64,000 bases of DNA. Source: Polytrichum commune. Taxonomy: Eukaryota > Streptophyta > Polytrichopsida > Polytrichales > Polytrichaceae. The notes below the pieces were generated by a model. That model was given only the letters and a program-made list of their open reading frames with translations. It was not told the DNA's origin and did no database searches. Made by a program: the position numbers and the translations under genes. This document shows, in pieces, positions 48,278 to 59,792 of the stretch (position 1 is its first letter; each line of letters starts with the position of its first letter). The DNA is taken from the NCBI GenBank assembly GCA_950295325.1, contig OX485803.1:8682001-8746000 (forward strand), given 5' to 3'.

Positions 48278-49359
48278 GTAGTTGATGAAAATATGTTTGG
48301 ATGTGATTTGTAGGCTTCTGATTTTGATGTTTTGGGGATTTTTGCAATTGTGTTTATCCATGTTTTTGCCTCTTTGTTTTGCGCCACTGCAGGGGAGGGG
48401 GGGGGGGGATGGTGGTAGGGAGAGTGATTAGTTGTTTGATGTTTGGGTGGCCTTGACATTGGGGACTAAGGTGTGGGGGGATACATCTTATTGCTTCATG
48501 GATGCTATGTAATATTTTTAGTTGTTTTTTCCTCATATTTTTGTTGTTTTTGGGGTAGATACCCTCCTTGGAGTTGGGTGCAGTGGGTGAGTTTGAGTGG
48601 TGGGGGTGTCCTACATGTCACGGGGAGGTCACTCCATTGTAAAGTTGAACAACCATGTGCGAATACTTTACATGTAAAAAATCCTACTTTTTACATAAAG
48701 CATCACCAAAATGAGTCAAAATTTTATCAAAATTTTTATATGAGTAGATATACATGGTACATATTACATAGTAAAAAATGGTAACTAAATTTGATGATTT
48801 TTTTAAAAATAAACATACCGTTTCTAACTAGAATGACATAGAATTGGACTAAAACAATTACTACAAAAAGTGACGATGACTAAAAATTTCAGAAAAATAT
48901 ACAAAGGATACTATCAATGGTTATGTATGTTTAGAAAAAAATATCATGAATTCCTAAAATTATCTATGGCATGTAATATAGAGGTAGCAAACTTTGTTCG
49001 CACATGGTGTTCAACTTGACAATGAAGTGACCTCCCAGTGACATGTTTGGCTTATGCACAAGCTAAGGCTATTAAGGATGTCTTGGAGGTCATCTTGAGC
49101 TAGTTCCCACTTGTGTGGCATAAGCAGGGTGTTTAATTTCTCTGTGAGATTTAGTATTTTGATTAGGTTTGTTTCTGGGAATGTGGTGATGAGGTTATGG
49201 AGTTGTTCTAGTGGTATGGAGTATGATATTTTGGGAGTGATATGGGGTGGTAGGGCGTCTTTTGTGATGATAGAGTTATTTCCCCAATTTAAGTTGATGG
49301 GGGTAATGGTCGGAGTTTTGGTTTATATTGATCTTTGTTTTGCATCTTGTTTGGGTGGG

Positions 49360-49960
49360 TTGACTAGTGTAAAAGTCGTTTATGTGGATGGTTGATTTGT
49401 GGTTTTTTCCACTTTGCTTGGTGAATGTCATGTTGTTGTTGACATGGTGGAGGCCTACATTGTGTGTGAATGCTTGCCACTGTAGATCTTTTAGTGGGTG
49501 GGGGGGTGGAGTCCATTATGGATTCTACCCGTGAGGTGACGTCCCTTTGCAAATCTCCATTTAGAAATATACTATGTGTTGGGTGCTTGTTGATTATGTT
49601 TTTGATGTGTTTTTTGATGTCGTTTATGAGGTTCAAGTCTGGGATGGCATATAGAGGTGGATGATTATGATGGGTTGGATGGGTATGTTGAGGATTTGGA
49701 TGGTTTGAATATATGGAGTTAGTTTTAGTGGGTTGGAGATTTTGTGGACGTTTTCTTTGGAGTAGATGGATTTGTCTATCATGGTTAGGAGGCCTCTTTG
49801 GCTAAGGTGGTATGGTATGGGTGGTCTTCGCATACATGTGGCAAGGCCATTGTTGTTGTTGTTGTTGTCTAGGACTTTATAATCAAGGAATATGGTGTCA
49901 ATATATCTAGTGGATTTGTTCTTTTGTAGTTTTGTTTCTTGTATGTATATGATTTTTCAA
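49360..49960 (-). pseudogene. LINE APE-type endonuclease domain
   Basis: Minus-strand translation gives IIYIQETKLQKNKSTRYIDT (about 49900-49955), whose Q-E-T-K-L carries the catalytic Glu of AP-like endonucleases. Next come RGLLTMIDKSIYSKENVH (about 49790) and PIQPIIIIHLYMPSQT (about 49640). In another frame FLNGDLQRDVTS (about 49550) stands where the G-D-F-N motif is expected, with N lost. The enzyme nicks target DNA to prime reverse transcription. Frameshifts and the altered motif mean it is inactive. Confidence 0.78.
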
Positions 49961-50929
49961 GGGGAGGGGGATGTTTGTATTATGTCTATGACGCATGGTG
50001 GATTGGGGCTGATGTGGCTTGCATTTCATATGATCATGGGGAGGGAGATGGATGTGGGTCTTTAGGGGTTGTGTGGTTGTGCGGTTGTGGTGATGTTGGC
50101 ATGTGTTGTGCCATGTTGTGCTTATGGTGGTGTCCTTGGATGATATATGTGCTTTTTGTTAGTTCCTTGATGAGGTGATGGGTTTTCCTTTGGCTACTTT
50201 ATCGTTTATGAGGTTGTAGGCAATTTGTGTGGGTGGGTGTTGAGAGTGGTAGTCTATTGTGTATATCAAGGGGGTATCTATTGGTTGTGGGCTTAGGTAG
50301 TCGTGTGGGTGGTTTTGGGGGAGGTTTTGTAGTTGTCTAAGGATTACGAGGCATCGAGGGCCAAGTCTAGTGGTTAGTTGCTCATTGCATCTTTTGGGCA
50401 GGGGGCTTATGGATATGATAAATGTGAATAGTCTATGTTGTGGGGGGTATGTATTGAGAAGGGTTGTGTCCTAATAGGCATTGGAGAGGCGTGGTGTTAG
50501 GTGTGGCTTTTTGTTGATTTATGTTTGGCTCAAAGATTTTGACTAGGTGTATGTAGTGTGTTTATTATAAAATATTGTTTCGGTCTTTGATGATTTTCTT
50601 TGGGCATGCCTTGCAGGATGGTGGTCATAGGTCCCAAGTTAGGTTGAATGTCTCCTCCTTTGAGTAAGAGCTATTGTAGGTCTACTATTGAAGGTTAATA
50701 GCCGGTCCAACGTGAATAATTATGTAAAGTGCTAAAATTTGGTCCAACACTTCAAAGTAATAAATTTGAAAATTCTGACACTTTTCTTATAACTTTCTCA
50801 CAGTTACTCTAAGTAAGAAATTATAGGACTAATATGTATGTGTTTTTGTTGGTATGTGGGATGTTTGTGGTGTGGGTTGCTTAGTTTGTAGAAATCGAGT
50901 GTGATGGTGGATGGTGTGTGTGTTGTTGT

Positions 50930-51448
50930 AGTTTTGTTTGTTTGTAATTTTAGTGTCATAATTGATAGAGGGTGTTGTGGCAAGGTTGGTATGGGATTTG
51001 AGTAGGTTTGGATGTGAGTGAATGTAGATTGTTGTTTGTGTAGGTGCAAGTGATTGTTGATGGATATGAATGTTTTCTGGTTGGTGTTTGGTTGTGTGTG
51101 GGGTGGGGATGGCCCCAAGTAGGAGTGTAAGGAGGAGGAGATTTTTGAGAGAGTGGAGTGTGGTTTGTTGTTGGTAAGTTTTGAAGTGGAGTGTTGTTTG
51201 TTTGTATAATGAGTGTCATGTTTGATAGAGGGTGTTGTGGTGAGGTTGATATGCGAGTTGAGTAGGTTTGGATGTGAGTGAGTGTAGATTGTTGTTTGTG
51301 TAGGTGTAGGTGATTGTTGATGGATAAGGATGTTTTCTGGTTGGTGTTTGGTTGTGTGTGGGGTGGGGATGGCCCCAAAGAGGAGTGTAAGGAGGAGGAG
51401 ATTTTTGAGAGAGTGGAATGTGATTTGTTGTTGGTAAATTTTGAAGGA
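50930..51448 (-). repeat. Two tandem ~260-bp repeats at the LINE 5' end
   Basis: Two units of about 259-260 bp follow one another (anchor GTTTGGATGTGAGTG at 51006 and 51265; ATAGAGGGTGTTGTGG at 50965 and 51225). They are roughly 90 percent identical by eye. On the minus strand each contains the same ~50-codon frame starting MGPSPPHTQPNTNQKT, so the array could be a repeated 5' leader or a duplicated N-terminal ORF segment. Confidence 0.85.
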
Positions 51449-51540
51449 TGTGTGTTGTGGGTTTTGGTGTGCTTGTGTGTTTGTGTGTGGTGTGATTTTG
51501 TGAGGGAGCTTCTTATTTTAACGCATAGAGGGAGGGTGAA

Positions 51541-53258
51541 TTAAACCAATGAGAGAAGTCCATGTTCTTTATTGATAATAAAATATGCAATACACCATGC
51601 AAACATTAACATCCCTCTATGATACTCTAGTGGGAAGCTATCCATGGGAAAAGGTGGGTCCTTGGTGGGTGTTGGTGTGGCCTATGTGGAAGCCTTGGGG
51701 TGGGGGGGGGGGGGGGGTAGGTCAATGTAATTCATGGAGGTGCTTGGGAGGTTGCGGTGCTCTTCGAGGGTAGGGGCGGTGAGGTGTTGCATGAGTCCAT
51801 GCATTCTTTGGTTTGACATTTGGAATTCCTACGCCATGGAACCCATGATTGATTGGAGGTTCATTGATCGGGTCTTGAGCTTGTTAGTAGCCGTCTCCAC
51901 CCAGTGGTCGGTGTTGAGGTTGGTGTTGGTCACCATGGCTCCAAACTACCCTCAATTTTTTTCTCCCAATCTTGCATTGCTTGTGTCAAAGTGCTTTGTG
52001 GTAATCGTTGGGTGTCTAGCCGCAACATTGTTGATGGCTTGTATTTTTATAGCGATGGCTTCTCGGGTTGGAGCTTGAGCAAGCTGGATGGTGGTCTTCT
52101 TTGGCTCCAATATGTCAATGCTCCCTTTATGAGGAATGAAGTCGATGCATCACATGAGGATGTATGGCTACTTGTTCAACCATCCGGTATAGACCGCAAC
52201 GTTTAGGCACTGGATGTGGCACCATCCGGATTGCCCATAGTCTTTGTGCCTTTGTGCATGCCCGAAACTCGCTCTAATAATGCTATTGTCTCCGAAAAAC
52301 TTCTTGATGGTCTTGACAATGGCGGCTTAAGATTTTTTTTGGGGGGGGGGGGGGTGATTGTTGGCGACTAGCGTGGTGCTTATGTGGAGCTTAGACAAGT
52401 TGTTGGTTTCTCGGTCATGGCTGATGCTCATTGAAGATTTTTGTAGTTGTAGGTTAACATGCTTTCCAAGATGACATTGCTTCAGCTGTAGCCAATATGA
52501 GTATATTGAAGTCCCTCTCCAATTCTGGCTTCGTGGGTGTCAAGAATTCGTGTTGGCGCCCATTGTAGTAGCTATCACATACAATGAACTTGAAGATACT
52601 ATGTGTGCGTTGGTTTTGGAGTGTCTCGCGTTTGACGTGAAGGCGTGGATTCCTTGCCATGGTAGCAAGCTCAAAGCCTTTTCAACCTTACCAATGACCC
52701 GTTAACCATTCTCCAGTTCCATGACAATTTCCAACCTCCACTCAAGAGTACCAAACTATCTTTGTGGGGTATTGAGGTGGAGCTTTATGAAACCCGCCCA
52801 ATTCTTGGCAATGGTGTTGGCTCTTACGTCGATCGGGTTTGAGTATACCTAAAGCAATGTTAATCCTTTGTAACCTCTCCATGCTTGTGCCTCTTGCTTC
52901 TCTTCCTCTAATCCGGCATTGAAACGTATGGTCATATGGATATTGTCGGAGTGATTGCTTCTTGATTCACCTTTTCTAGTCTTGGGAGTTGGTGAAGTAG
53001 AGGTGATGTTATGGTACCGTGTTCAACCGCTCATTTGGATAAATTTGTTGTGGAACTCTCGAAAATGCGTTTCTTAACGAGTTTCAAAGCTCGGGAATGG
53101 GACTTTGTGAGCCTTCAATCTCATGGAGTTGGACTCTAGTAGGGAGGAGAAGGTGGTGTGATGTCATGTGTGTGTGAGAGCTTTAGGGTAGGTTGACGGC
53201 TCAATACTCATGAGATGTGGAGATTTGGAGAGAGACGTTTTCTAGCTTTATGTCAAGG
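51541..53258. other. Unrecognised sequence between LINE and solo LTR 2
   Basis: Poly-G tracts lie at about 51700-51717 and 52338-52354. Frames are open on both strands (51734-52206 plus, 52454-52660 minus) with no recognised domain. The sequence may continue across the solo LTR into 55434-56266, since the LTR inserted with an intact duplication. Confidence 0.35.
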
Positions 53259-53263
53259 TGTGC

Positions 53264-55428
53264 TGTGAGCCCAAAAGGGTGCCCACATTTAGTCTTAGAC
53301 CCTTGAAACGTTAGTTGATGCACTTTGAAGTAGCATGTTACTTCACAAAAATATAAAAAGAGTGAAATGTTAGTCTTAGAAGTACCATGTTGTAAGAGGC
53401 TAGGATGTGATTTGTTATTGTGTTTTTACCTTCGGAAGGATTTGAGTGAATGACAATAGGTAAGGAGAACTTGGATTGAGTAGTTAGTAAGTAGGCTAGT
53501 ACAAATGGATGGAGACAACCAAAGTGACTCAAGAGGCAAGTGCATTCGAATTGGGATGAATGGAGGATCACATGGAGCGCACAAGTGGACCACCTCATCA
53601 TGGCCACTTAATGGGGAAGGCCCAAGGAAGAATGCAAGGTGGAGGATAAGCAAATTCTCAAAGCACCAATCAAATCACGAGTTAAGCATCGTGGTTTGAA
53701 TTAAGTGGTGAGCGACGATTTGGGAAAGTAAGGGGAGAAAGTTATGGCGGCGGAAAGCGAAGGGGGCTAAGTTTGGGTTGAAGCATCCCAAGTTTGGTAA
53801 AGTGTGGTAGGTAGAAAGCCAAGGCTAGTTAAATGTTCGAATTAGGATCCTTGTTGATCATTTGAGGGATGAAGGCTTAGAAGATAGGATTGGCGCCTAC
53901 TAAGTAGGAGGAAATATCAAGGGCTTATCGTGAGCCTTGAGGGTGCTCACCCCCTCAAGCTTACTATATAATCCCTCATTCTTCCCTCACTCATCCTCTC
54001 TTTCCTTTGTGCTCCAAGGCACCCCACGAGTTATAAGTGTGGGTGTGGGAAGCCATATTGGAGCACATGTGTGTGCTTAGTTTTTAGTTTGAGAGCCAAG
54101 GCTTGTTAGCCTTGAAGAGGGCTTGACCTCTTGGTAGAATTAGTGTTGACGTGAAGGATTTTAAAGTTAATTCATGATTCCAATTTGTGGTACTTTAAGT
54201 TCATGTTTTGAATACACGTGGTTGCAAGTTCCATGTTTAAGAGTTGAACACTTGATGTTGTGATGAGTGCAAAAATATACTTGTGTGGATTAGTTAGTCT
54301 TAGTGAAGTTAGAAAATTCTCTCTCCCCCTCTCCTCTCTAGGATTTTAGGATTTTAGGATTAGAGAAGAATTGTGTGATTAGAAAGGGGTTGTTAGTAGA
54401 ATTAGGGAAATTAGGTAGGAAGATTAGTTAAGGGCTTGAATAATTAGTGAGGTAGTTGGGGATTACAACTACAAAGTTGTGGGTTTATGAAGGAGCTGGA
54501 TTTATGAAGGAGCTGGGTTTGTTTAGTTAGAAAGTAAAGAGCTGGGTTTATGAAGGACCTGGGTTTGTTTAGTTAGAAGCTAAGGAGCTGGGTTCATGAA
54601 GGAGCTGGGTTTATGAAGGAGCTGGGTCTGTTTAGTTAGAAGCTAAGAAGCTGGGTTTATGAAGGAGCTGGGTTTATGAAGGAGCTAGGTTTATGTAATT
54701 AGAAAGTAAAGAGATGGGTTCATGAAGGAGCTTAGTAGATAGCCTACCTAATTAGCTCATAGACAAGTAGTTAGTTACATTATGCTAGTTAGTGTTATGT
54801 GTGGCCTTCACAAGTAAATGTATTTGAGATTGACTATAGAGAATAGTGTTTTTTTTAACACTTGCATCCTCTCTTTAAAAATAAACCACGTGCACAACTT
54901 AATGGAGAATGTGGAGCACTCTCGCGATGGCAAGACAAAGGAAGCAAAGACCAAAGGTGCGAGGGAGAGATTGACATAAGTCACATAAGTATTTCTTAAT
55001 ACTTAAAGGCTTATGTACGGTATGGAGACACCAAGTGAGACCTCTTATAGTAGCGATACGGAATACACAAGTGATAGTTCAAGTGGTAGTATAGAGTCAA
55101 CGGCACGGACTCCATTTAGGAGAGGGATATCCTTAAGGGCTTGTGTAGCTAAAGCAGCCGGATGGACATTAGAAGCAAACAAAGACAAAATAGCACCCGA
55201 GCATAAGGAGGTTAAAATAACATAGTTAACTTGTGCATTCTCCACATACGTATTGAAATCGTACATTGAGTTGTTAAAAGTGAAATTCCAGTTAAATCCA
55301 AGACCACTTGAAGGGTGAACCTTGCACTATGGACTCATCCAAGTCCAAATCCAATACCGCGGAGGAATGTGAGCCCAAACCCACTACTCGGACTACGGAC
55401 GCTTAAGGGTGGGGGGTTTGGCCTCACA
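53264..55428 (+). mobile_element. Solo LTR, copy 2 (2165 bp, inverted relative to copy 1)
   Basis: Begins TGTGAGCCCAAAAGGGTGC and ends GGTTTGGCCTCACA. It is flanked by TGTGC on both sides (53259-53263 and 55429-55433). It is the reverse complement of copy 1 over its full length, with identical length. I noticed only three substitutions, all transitions. The plus strand has TATAAAAAGAGTGA at 53352 and TATATAA at about 53965. No internal retrotransposon sequence adjoins. Near-identity and an intact duplication indicate a recent insertion followed by LTR-LTR recombination. Confidence 0.94.
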
Positions 55429-55433
55429 TGTGC

Positions 55434-56266
55434 ATCATGACTTGGGGTTAAATTTGGGTTGTGAAATGCATTGTTGTGATGTTTTGTTGCCTCATGTTGG
55501 CTCTTCCTCTCTTGTTGATGACTTCTTGTTGTAGTCTGCCTACATGTTTCATGGCTGCGGTTGGTGTCCCGTTTGACCTCCTGGTATTGTGCATGGATTA
55601 CATCGGTGCGGTGGTTACCATTGTTTGGCTCTTGTTGATGTGCCATGTAGCGTATGGTAATTTGGAATGCTTCTCGGTGGCACCTAATAGTTAGCTTGGC
55701 TTTACGTCTTCGTGGTTGATGTCTCGTCTTGTTATGTGTGGTCATTATACTTGTTGCTTTTGTTGGCCTTGGTTGTGAACTGGAGGTTGTTTCATTTATT
55801 GCCGAGGTCCTTGGTGCTTATTCTAGTGGCTTCATTGTTTTGATTTTGGGCTTGATCTGGGTGTATAGTCCATGTACATATTGCAAGGTGATGGCATTTG
55901 ATCCTCTTGACTTTTTGTAGTTTTGTATTCTATTTGTTTTCATGTTTGATATTGTTGTTGGGTGTGATTGATTGCATTTTTACAAAGTTGTGCTCGATTG
56001 ATGTTGGGTGGTACTACAATTTGGGTGGTGTTTTCGCCTTGCCTATGGGTGTGTTGTGTTGATGTTGCTATTGCCATTTGTTTCCTTTGCCGTTGTGTGG
56101 TTCCTCACCACTGTTGAGTGTAGTTGATTGCATTCTTGCAACTTTGCGCTCAATTGATGATGGGCGGTGCTACAAATTTGGTGTTGCTTTTGCTTTGTCT
56201 GGTCTAGGTGCATCATGTTGATGTTGTTTCTACAATTTAATGCCATGTGTCTCCTCGGGCCTTGAC
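55434..56266. other. G/T-rich unrecognised interval
   Basis: The minus strand has long open frames (55335-55745 and 56043-56294) rich in Gln, His, Asn and Thr, typical of C/A-rich DNA. They might belong to an ORF1-like retroelement protein, but no zinc knuckle or coiled coil is convincing. Two ~115-bp stretches share TGTTGGGTG/TGATGGGCGGTGCTACAA words near 55995 and 56155, suggesting a diverged tandem pair. Confidence 0.35.
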
Positions 56267-56268
56267 TA

Positions 56269-57238
56269 CCGTATGTTAAGGGCAGCTTCAGCACAAAATA
56301 ATTCTAAAAATAGACGCCGAAAATTTTGGAAAATTATTGACATTTTTTGCCAAATATAAAATTAATTAATTTTCAAAATTGCCGAAAAGTAAGAAATTTT
56401 AACTTCTCACTAGAATTTTACTTACACTGGAAGCATATATGAATTTTGAAGGAGAGAAGGTGCTCCTTTTGTAATCAAGCTCACTTACATTAGTCCACAA
56501 AGAATATGGGTTAAGAAGTAGCAAGACTCTAAGTGAGGCTTTTCAAATGTGTTGTATACAATTTTTTGGAGTCCAATTGAGCATAGAAGATGAAGTTTTA
56601 TAGAATTTTGTTCAACTAACAAAAGTTGAGAAATCAATCCTTCTTCCACCTCCAACAAGTTTTGTGTCAAAATAAGTCTTTATGCGAAAGATATGGACAA
56701 AACATTGCAGCCGTGTAAAGATCAAAAAATTAAAATGCGTTCATAACAGTTTTTCGGAGCTCATTTGTGCATAGAAGATCAACTTTTTTGGAATTTTGTT
56801 GCTCTAAGAAAAGTTTAGAAATAAAGTAATCTTTCACCTCCAACAAATTTTATGTCATTTGAAGACTCTATGCAAAAGTTATGCGTGTTATAAAAATGAA
56901 GTCTAACTAGGTGCTTCACCTCAAACTTTACATATCCCATATGCATTGTTGAACACAACTCCACTCTACTTGTATAAAGCACAGAGCATTCTCAACTCTT
57001 CACAAAATCGTGAAAGATTTATATCTTTTGTAAAACTCTTCACACAAATTGTGAAATCGTGAATGAACATCCTTGTTTACTGTTAGATAATAACTTCTTG
57101 GATGTATGCCGAAATTGCATTATTAAACTATTTAAAGTGCCGAAATTTTTAGTAATTTTTTTTTTGCCGCCGAACACTATTTTTTTACTTTTAATAATTA
57201 TTCGGCAAGAGAGCGCCGAAGCTGCCCTTAACGTACGG
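56269..57238. mobile_element. TA-flanked TIR element, copy 2 (970 bp)
   Basis: Same orientation and same ends as copy 1 (left end CCGTATGTTAAGGGCAGCTT with one change; right end identical), flanked by TA (56267-56268 and 57239-57240). It is 188 bp shorter than copy 1, exactly one internal repeat unit. Otherwise it is nearly identical, with scattered substitutions. No coding sequence is present. It shows the family is dispersed and was recently mobile. Confidence 0.9.
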
Positions 57239-57240
57239 TA

Positions 57241-58832
57241 CTCTATAGTGTTAGGTGCATGGCCGCATGCAATGTTGCGGTGAGGTTGTTGGGAAGCTTG
57301 GCATTCAGAGGTTGGGAGGAGGCTTGTGACTACTTGGAGATTGGTTTTGCTTGAATTTGCTGCTCTGGGGGGCTTTGCTTCGTAGCTGAGTAATTTTTTT
57401 TCCCTTTCGCGATATATTTCTTGGTTTGTGATGTGGATGTTTGAGGATGGGTGGAATGGGTGTTTTTAGTAAGTGTGGTTGAGCAATTTGGCTATGCTAT
57501 TGGTGCGGAAGAATCTGAGTAATGTTAGGAGGGATGTGCCAAGGCTATTAACATTTTTTTATAAAAATAATTCTTATTTTTTAAAATAAATATTATCACC
57601 CCCCCTTCTTGCATGCATTTCCTCTATTTGGTGTGTTGGGACTTGTTTCTATGTGTATGTGGTGGGATTGTTGCAGGATTGAATGGGGCGTAGTTGGTGT
57701 GGCGTTCTTTGCTAGTACGTGTTTTTATATGTTTTTGTAAATTTTTGGTGAGTCATGTTTTCTTATTGGTGTTCGTCTTGGCAGTGGAGTATTTTTTGGG
57801 TTAGCCTGACTGGCTTAGAGGTTGTTTGTGGGTGTTTTTGCTTTTGTAAGTGGACGTGAGTGTAGTCTTGGGTTGTGGGTGTCAAGGGATTTTTTTGGTG
57901 GTATGTAGGTGTGAGATGTTGTTGGCTCTTTGAGGGTGATGGGTACGTTGATGGAGGTTGGTGTGATTTGGTGCAAGGTGTGGTTAAAGTTTATGCATGT
58001 AGTGGTGCTTTGTGGTGGAGAGTTGGGTTTGATTGATATGTTCCTGCTTACTATGGGCTAGTGTGGATACAAAGATTTTATGTTTGCTTTGTTGGTAGTG
58101 ATCGAGTGTGATGTTGATTTGTGAGCTGCTGTTACGGAGGCTTCATGAGTTCCTTTTGGGGGTGTGAGGGGCGTGTTTTATGGAGTATCAGGGTTTTTTC
58201 TTGTGTGTGGCACTGGCGCATATAAAGATAGCATGTGATCCAAGAAGAGAGAGATGGAGGTGGTATGAGCGTTCTAACCTTTTGAATGTTGGATATTTGG
58301 TTTTCTTCTGGTGGTAGTTTGTTGAGTCGTTGGTGTTGTGGTTGTGTTCCTTCCACTTCCGTTGTGTCTCATGCCCTTCTGCGGTAGTGGGTGGGCATAG
58401 TGTTGGTTGTGGTGAGGGGAGACTAAATCAGTAATATGATCCCTGTGATGTACATAGTGATATTTGTTGGATGTGGTGGATGTTCATTGTTCTTTGCACT
58501 TAAAGATTTTGTAGTGTGTACTAAGCGTATGGTTGATGGGTTTGTGTTGTAGGTGCATGGTGAGGCGGTGCCTCTAGGGTCCAGATCTACTTGGTGGTTG
58601 GCTTTGTGAAGAGTGGTGTAGAGATCCTTGTTGGGGTATGTCCAAGTAAAGGCACAGCATTTCTTCTTTGCCCATCTTTTTTGCATCTTGCAACTTACAT
58701 CACATCCCTGCAATTTAAAATCCATTGCTGTACGCTTCATGAGTAAGTTGTTGCACACGAACTTTCACATCTACGTAGACCAACAATGACTCTTGAATAG
58801 AATAGAAGAGAAACGCCGGCTTCCTGAGGAAA
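57241..58832. other. Unrecognised G/T-rich interval
   Basis: The strong G/T bias of the plus strand continues to about 58.7 kb. Minus-strand frames (58132-58356, 58423-58758) are open for 74-111 codons; the second has CKMQKRWAKKKCCAFTW but no identifiable domain. An AT-rich patch at 57550-57600 ends in a short poly-C run. This could be the remains of another minus-strand retroelement. Confidence 0.3.
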
Positions 58833-59792
58833 TACACTAAGTATGATATATGTGTCATATGGTGTTTTATGTCACTATGGTAGCTTTTCAGATGTCACTT
58901 CTTACGAGCAAGTGAACAAATATTGTCATGGATGATGGATATGTTCATCCATTGTCAAAAACCCTACCTTCTCTTGTCAGCAAATTGGGATGAGATATTG
59001 TCATGGATGATTGAAATTTGGATGAAAAATCACTTGGTAAGTGACAATAATTGCAGCACTGTAAATCTATAATCCCCCACCCCCCCCCCAAAAAAAAAAC
59101 CTTAGAAGGAATGACAAATAATGTTGGGTTAACATTTAGTGTTGGTGACACTATATTGCATGTTACAATCAATATTGAGCAAGACATTAGAATTCGTGAC
59201 ACTAAGGGTCGGTTTACACCATGAACCATGAAGTTGGACCATGGATGATGGCCTTTTTACATGGTCCAACTTCCATGGTACAATTTGTTGAGAAATCAAT
59301 GTACAAAGCTTTTGGGCCCCTCACTAGGTGTGAACTGAATGTGAACGAAGAGGGTTGACCATGCACCAAAAAATGAATGTGTTGATTTTTTTAGTATATG
59401 CCCGACAACAAAAAAAATTGAAAGAAAAACTCATGTTTGACCATTCTCTTGTCTACATCTTCTCTTCCTCCAAAAAGCAAGAATAAAAAAAACATTAAGA
59501 ATTTATTATAACGACATTTCTCTGCCATGAGCCTTTGTCTTTTTCCTATTAGAGCACCTCTTTTGCCTCTCCCACCTCAAATTCTGTTGGACCCTGTCAG
59601 TGAATAACGTAGGCCTAAAAACCATGTCTTTTGGGGACCTCGAACTCCATGCTCACTATGACCATTTGTTCCTTGGCGTGAACCGAAGTGGTCCCGGGCC
59701 AAGTTCAACAACCGATCACCAATTTTACAGGGCCTTGGGACGGTTTCATGGTCCGTGATGTAAACATCCCCTAATACCATAATTAGTGTAGT
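58833..59792. mobile_element. CACTA-like MITE split by a Tourist-like insertion
   Basis: The left part, 58833-59205, starts TACACTAAGTATGATATA. The right part, 59775-59792, ends CATAATTAGTGTAGT. Together they match the 380-bp unit at 24404-24783, sharing CCATTG...AAAACCCTACCTTCTCTTGT and GATGATTGAA. The gap between the parts is filled exactly by the element at 59206-59771 plus its TAA duplication. The outer target duplication is unclear. Confidence 0.75.
59206..59771. mobile_element. Tourist-like (PIF/Harbinger) element, 566 bp, nested
   Basis: Ends are GGGTCGGTTTACACCATGAA and, on the other strand, GGGGATGTTTACATCACGGA, each followed by CCATGAA. TAA flanks both sides (59203-59205 and 59772-59774). 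Internal blocks match the 1042-bp element at 19757-20798 in inverse orientation. No transposase. It lies inside the CACTA-like MITE. Confidence 0.85.

Larger units (their letters stand above)
44160..51540 (-). mobile_element. Decayed near full-length LINE (non-LTR retrotransposon)
   Basis: On the minus strand the order is: tandem ~260-bp repeats (51448-50930), an unrecognised segment (about 50800-50000), an APE-type endonuclease (about 49960-49360), reverse transcriptase (about 48170-46870), and a C-terminal region with zinc-knuckle-like and GW-x-x-x-PLI blocks (about 46600-44200). The plus strand is strongly G/T-rich throughout. Many frameshifts and stops make it inactive. The length of about 7.3 kb suits a full-length LINE. 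Neither terminus is certain: I see no poly-T at the 44.1-kb end, and the 51.5-kb end is set by the tandem repeats. The solo LTR at 42566-44128 lies immediately next to its 3' end. Confidence 0.8.

Noticed and set aside
48145-48459. Polylysine-containing minus-strand frames
   Set aside because: They arise from translation of the 40-base poly-T run within the LINE.
27417-57238. Hypothesis that 27.4-32.1 kb and 53.3-57.2 kb form one inverted segmental duplication
   Set aside because: The LTRs are inverted but the TA elements are in the same orientation, and every element has its own distinct target duplication, so the insertions are independent.
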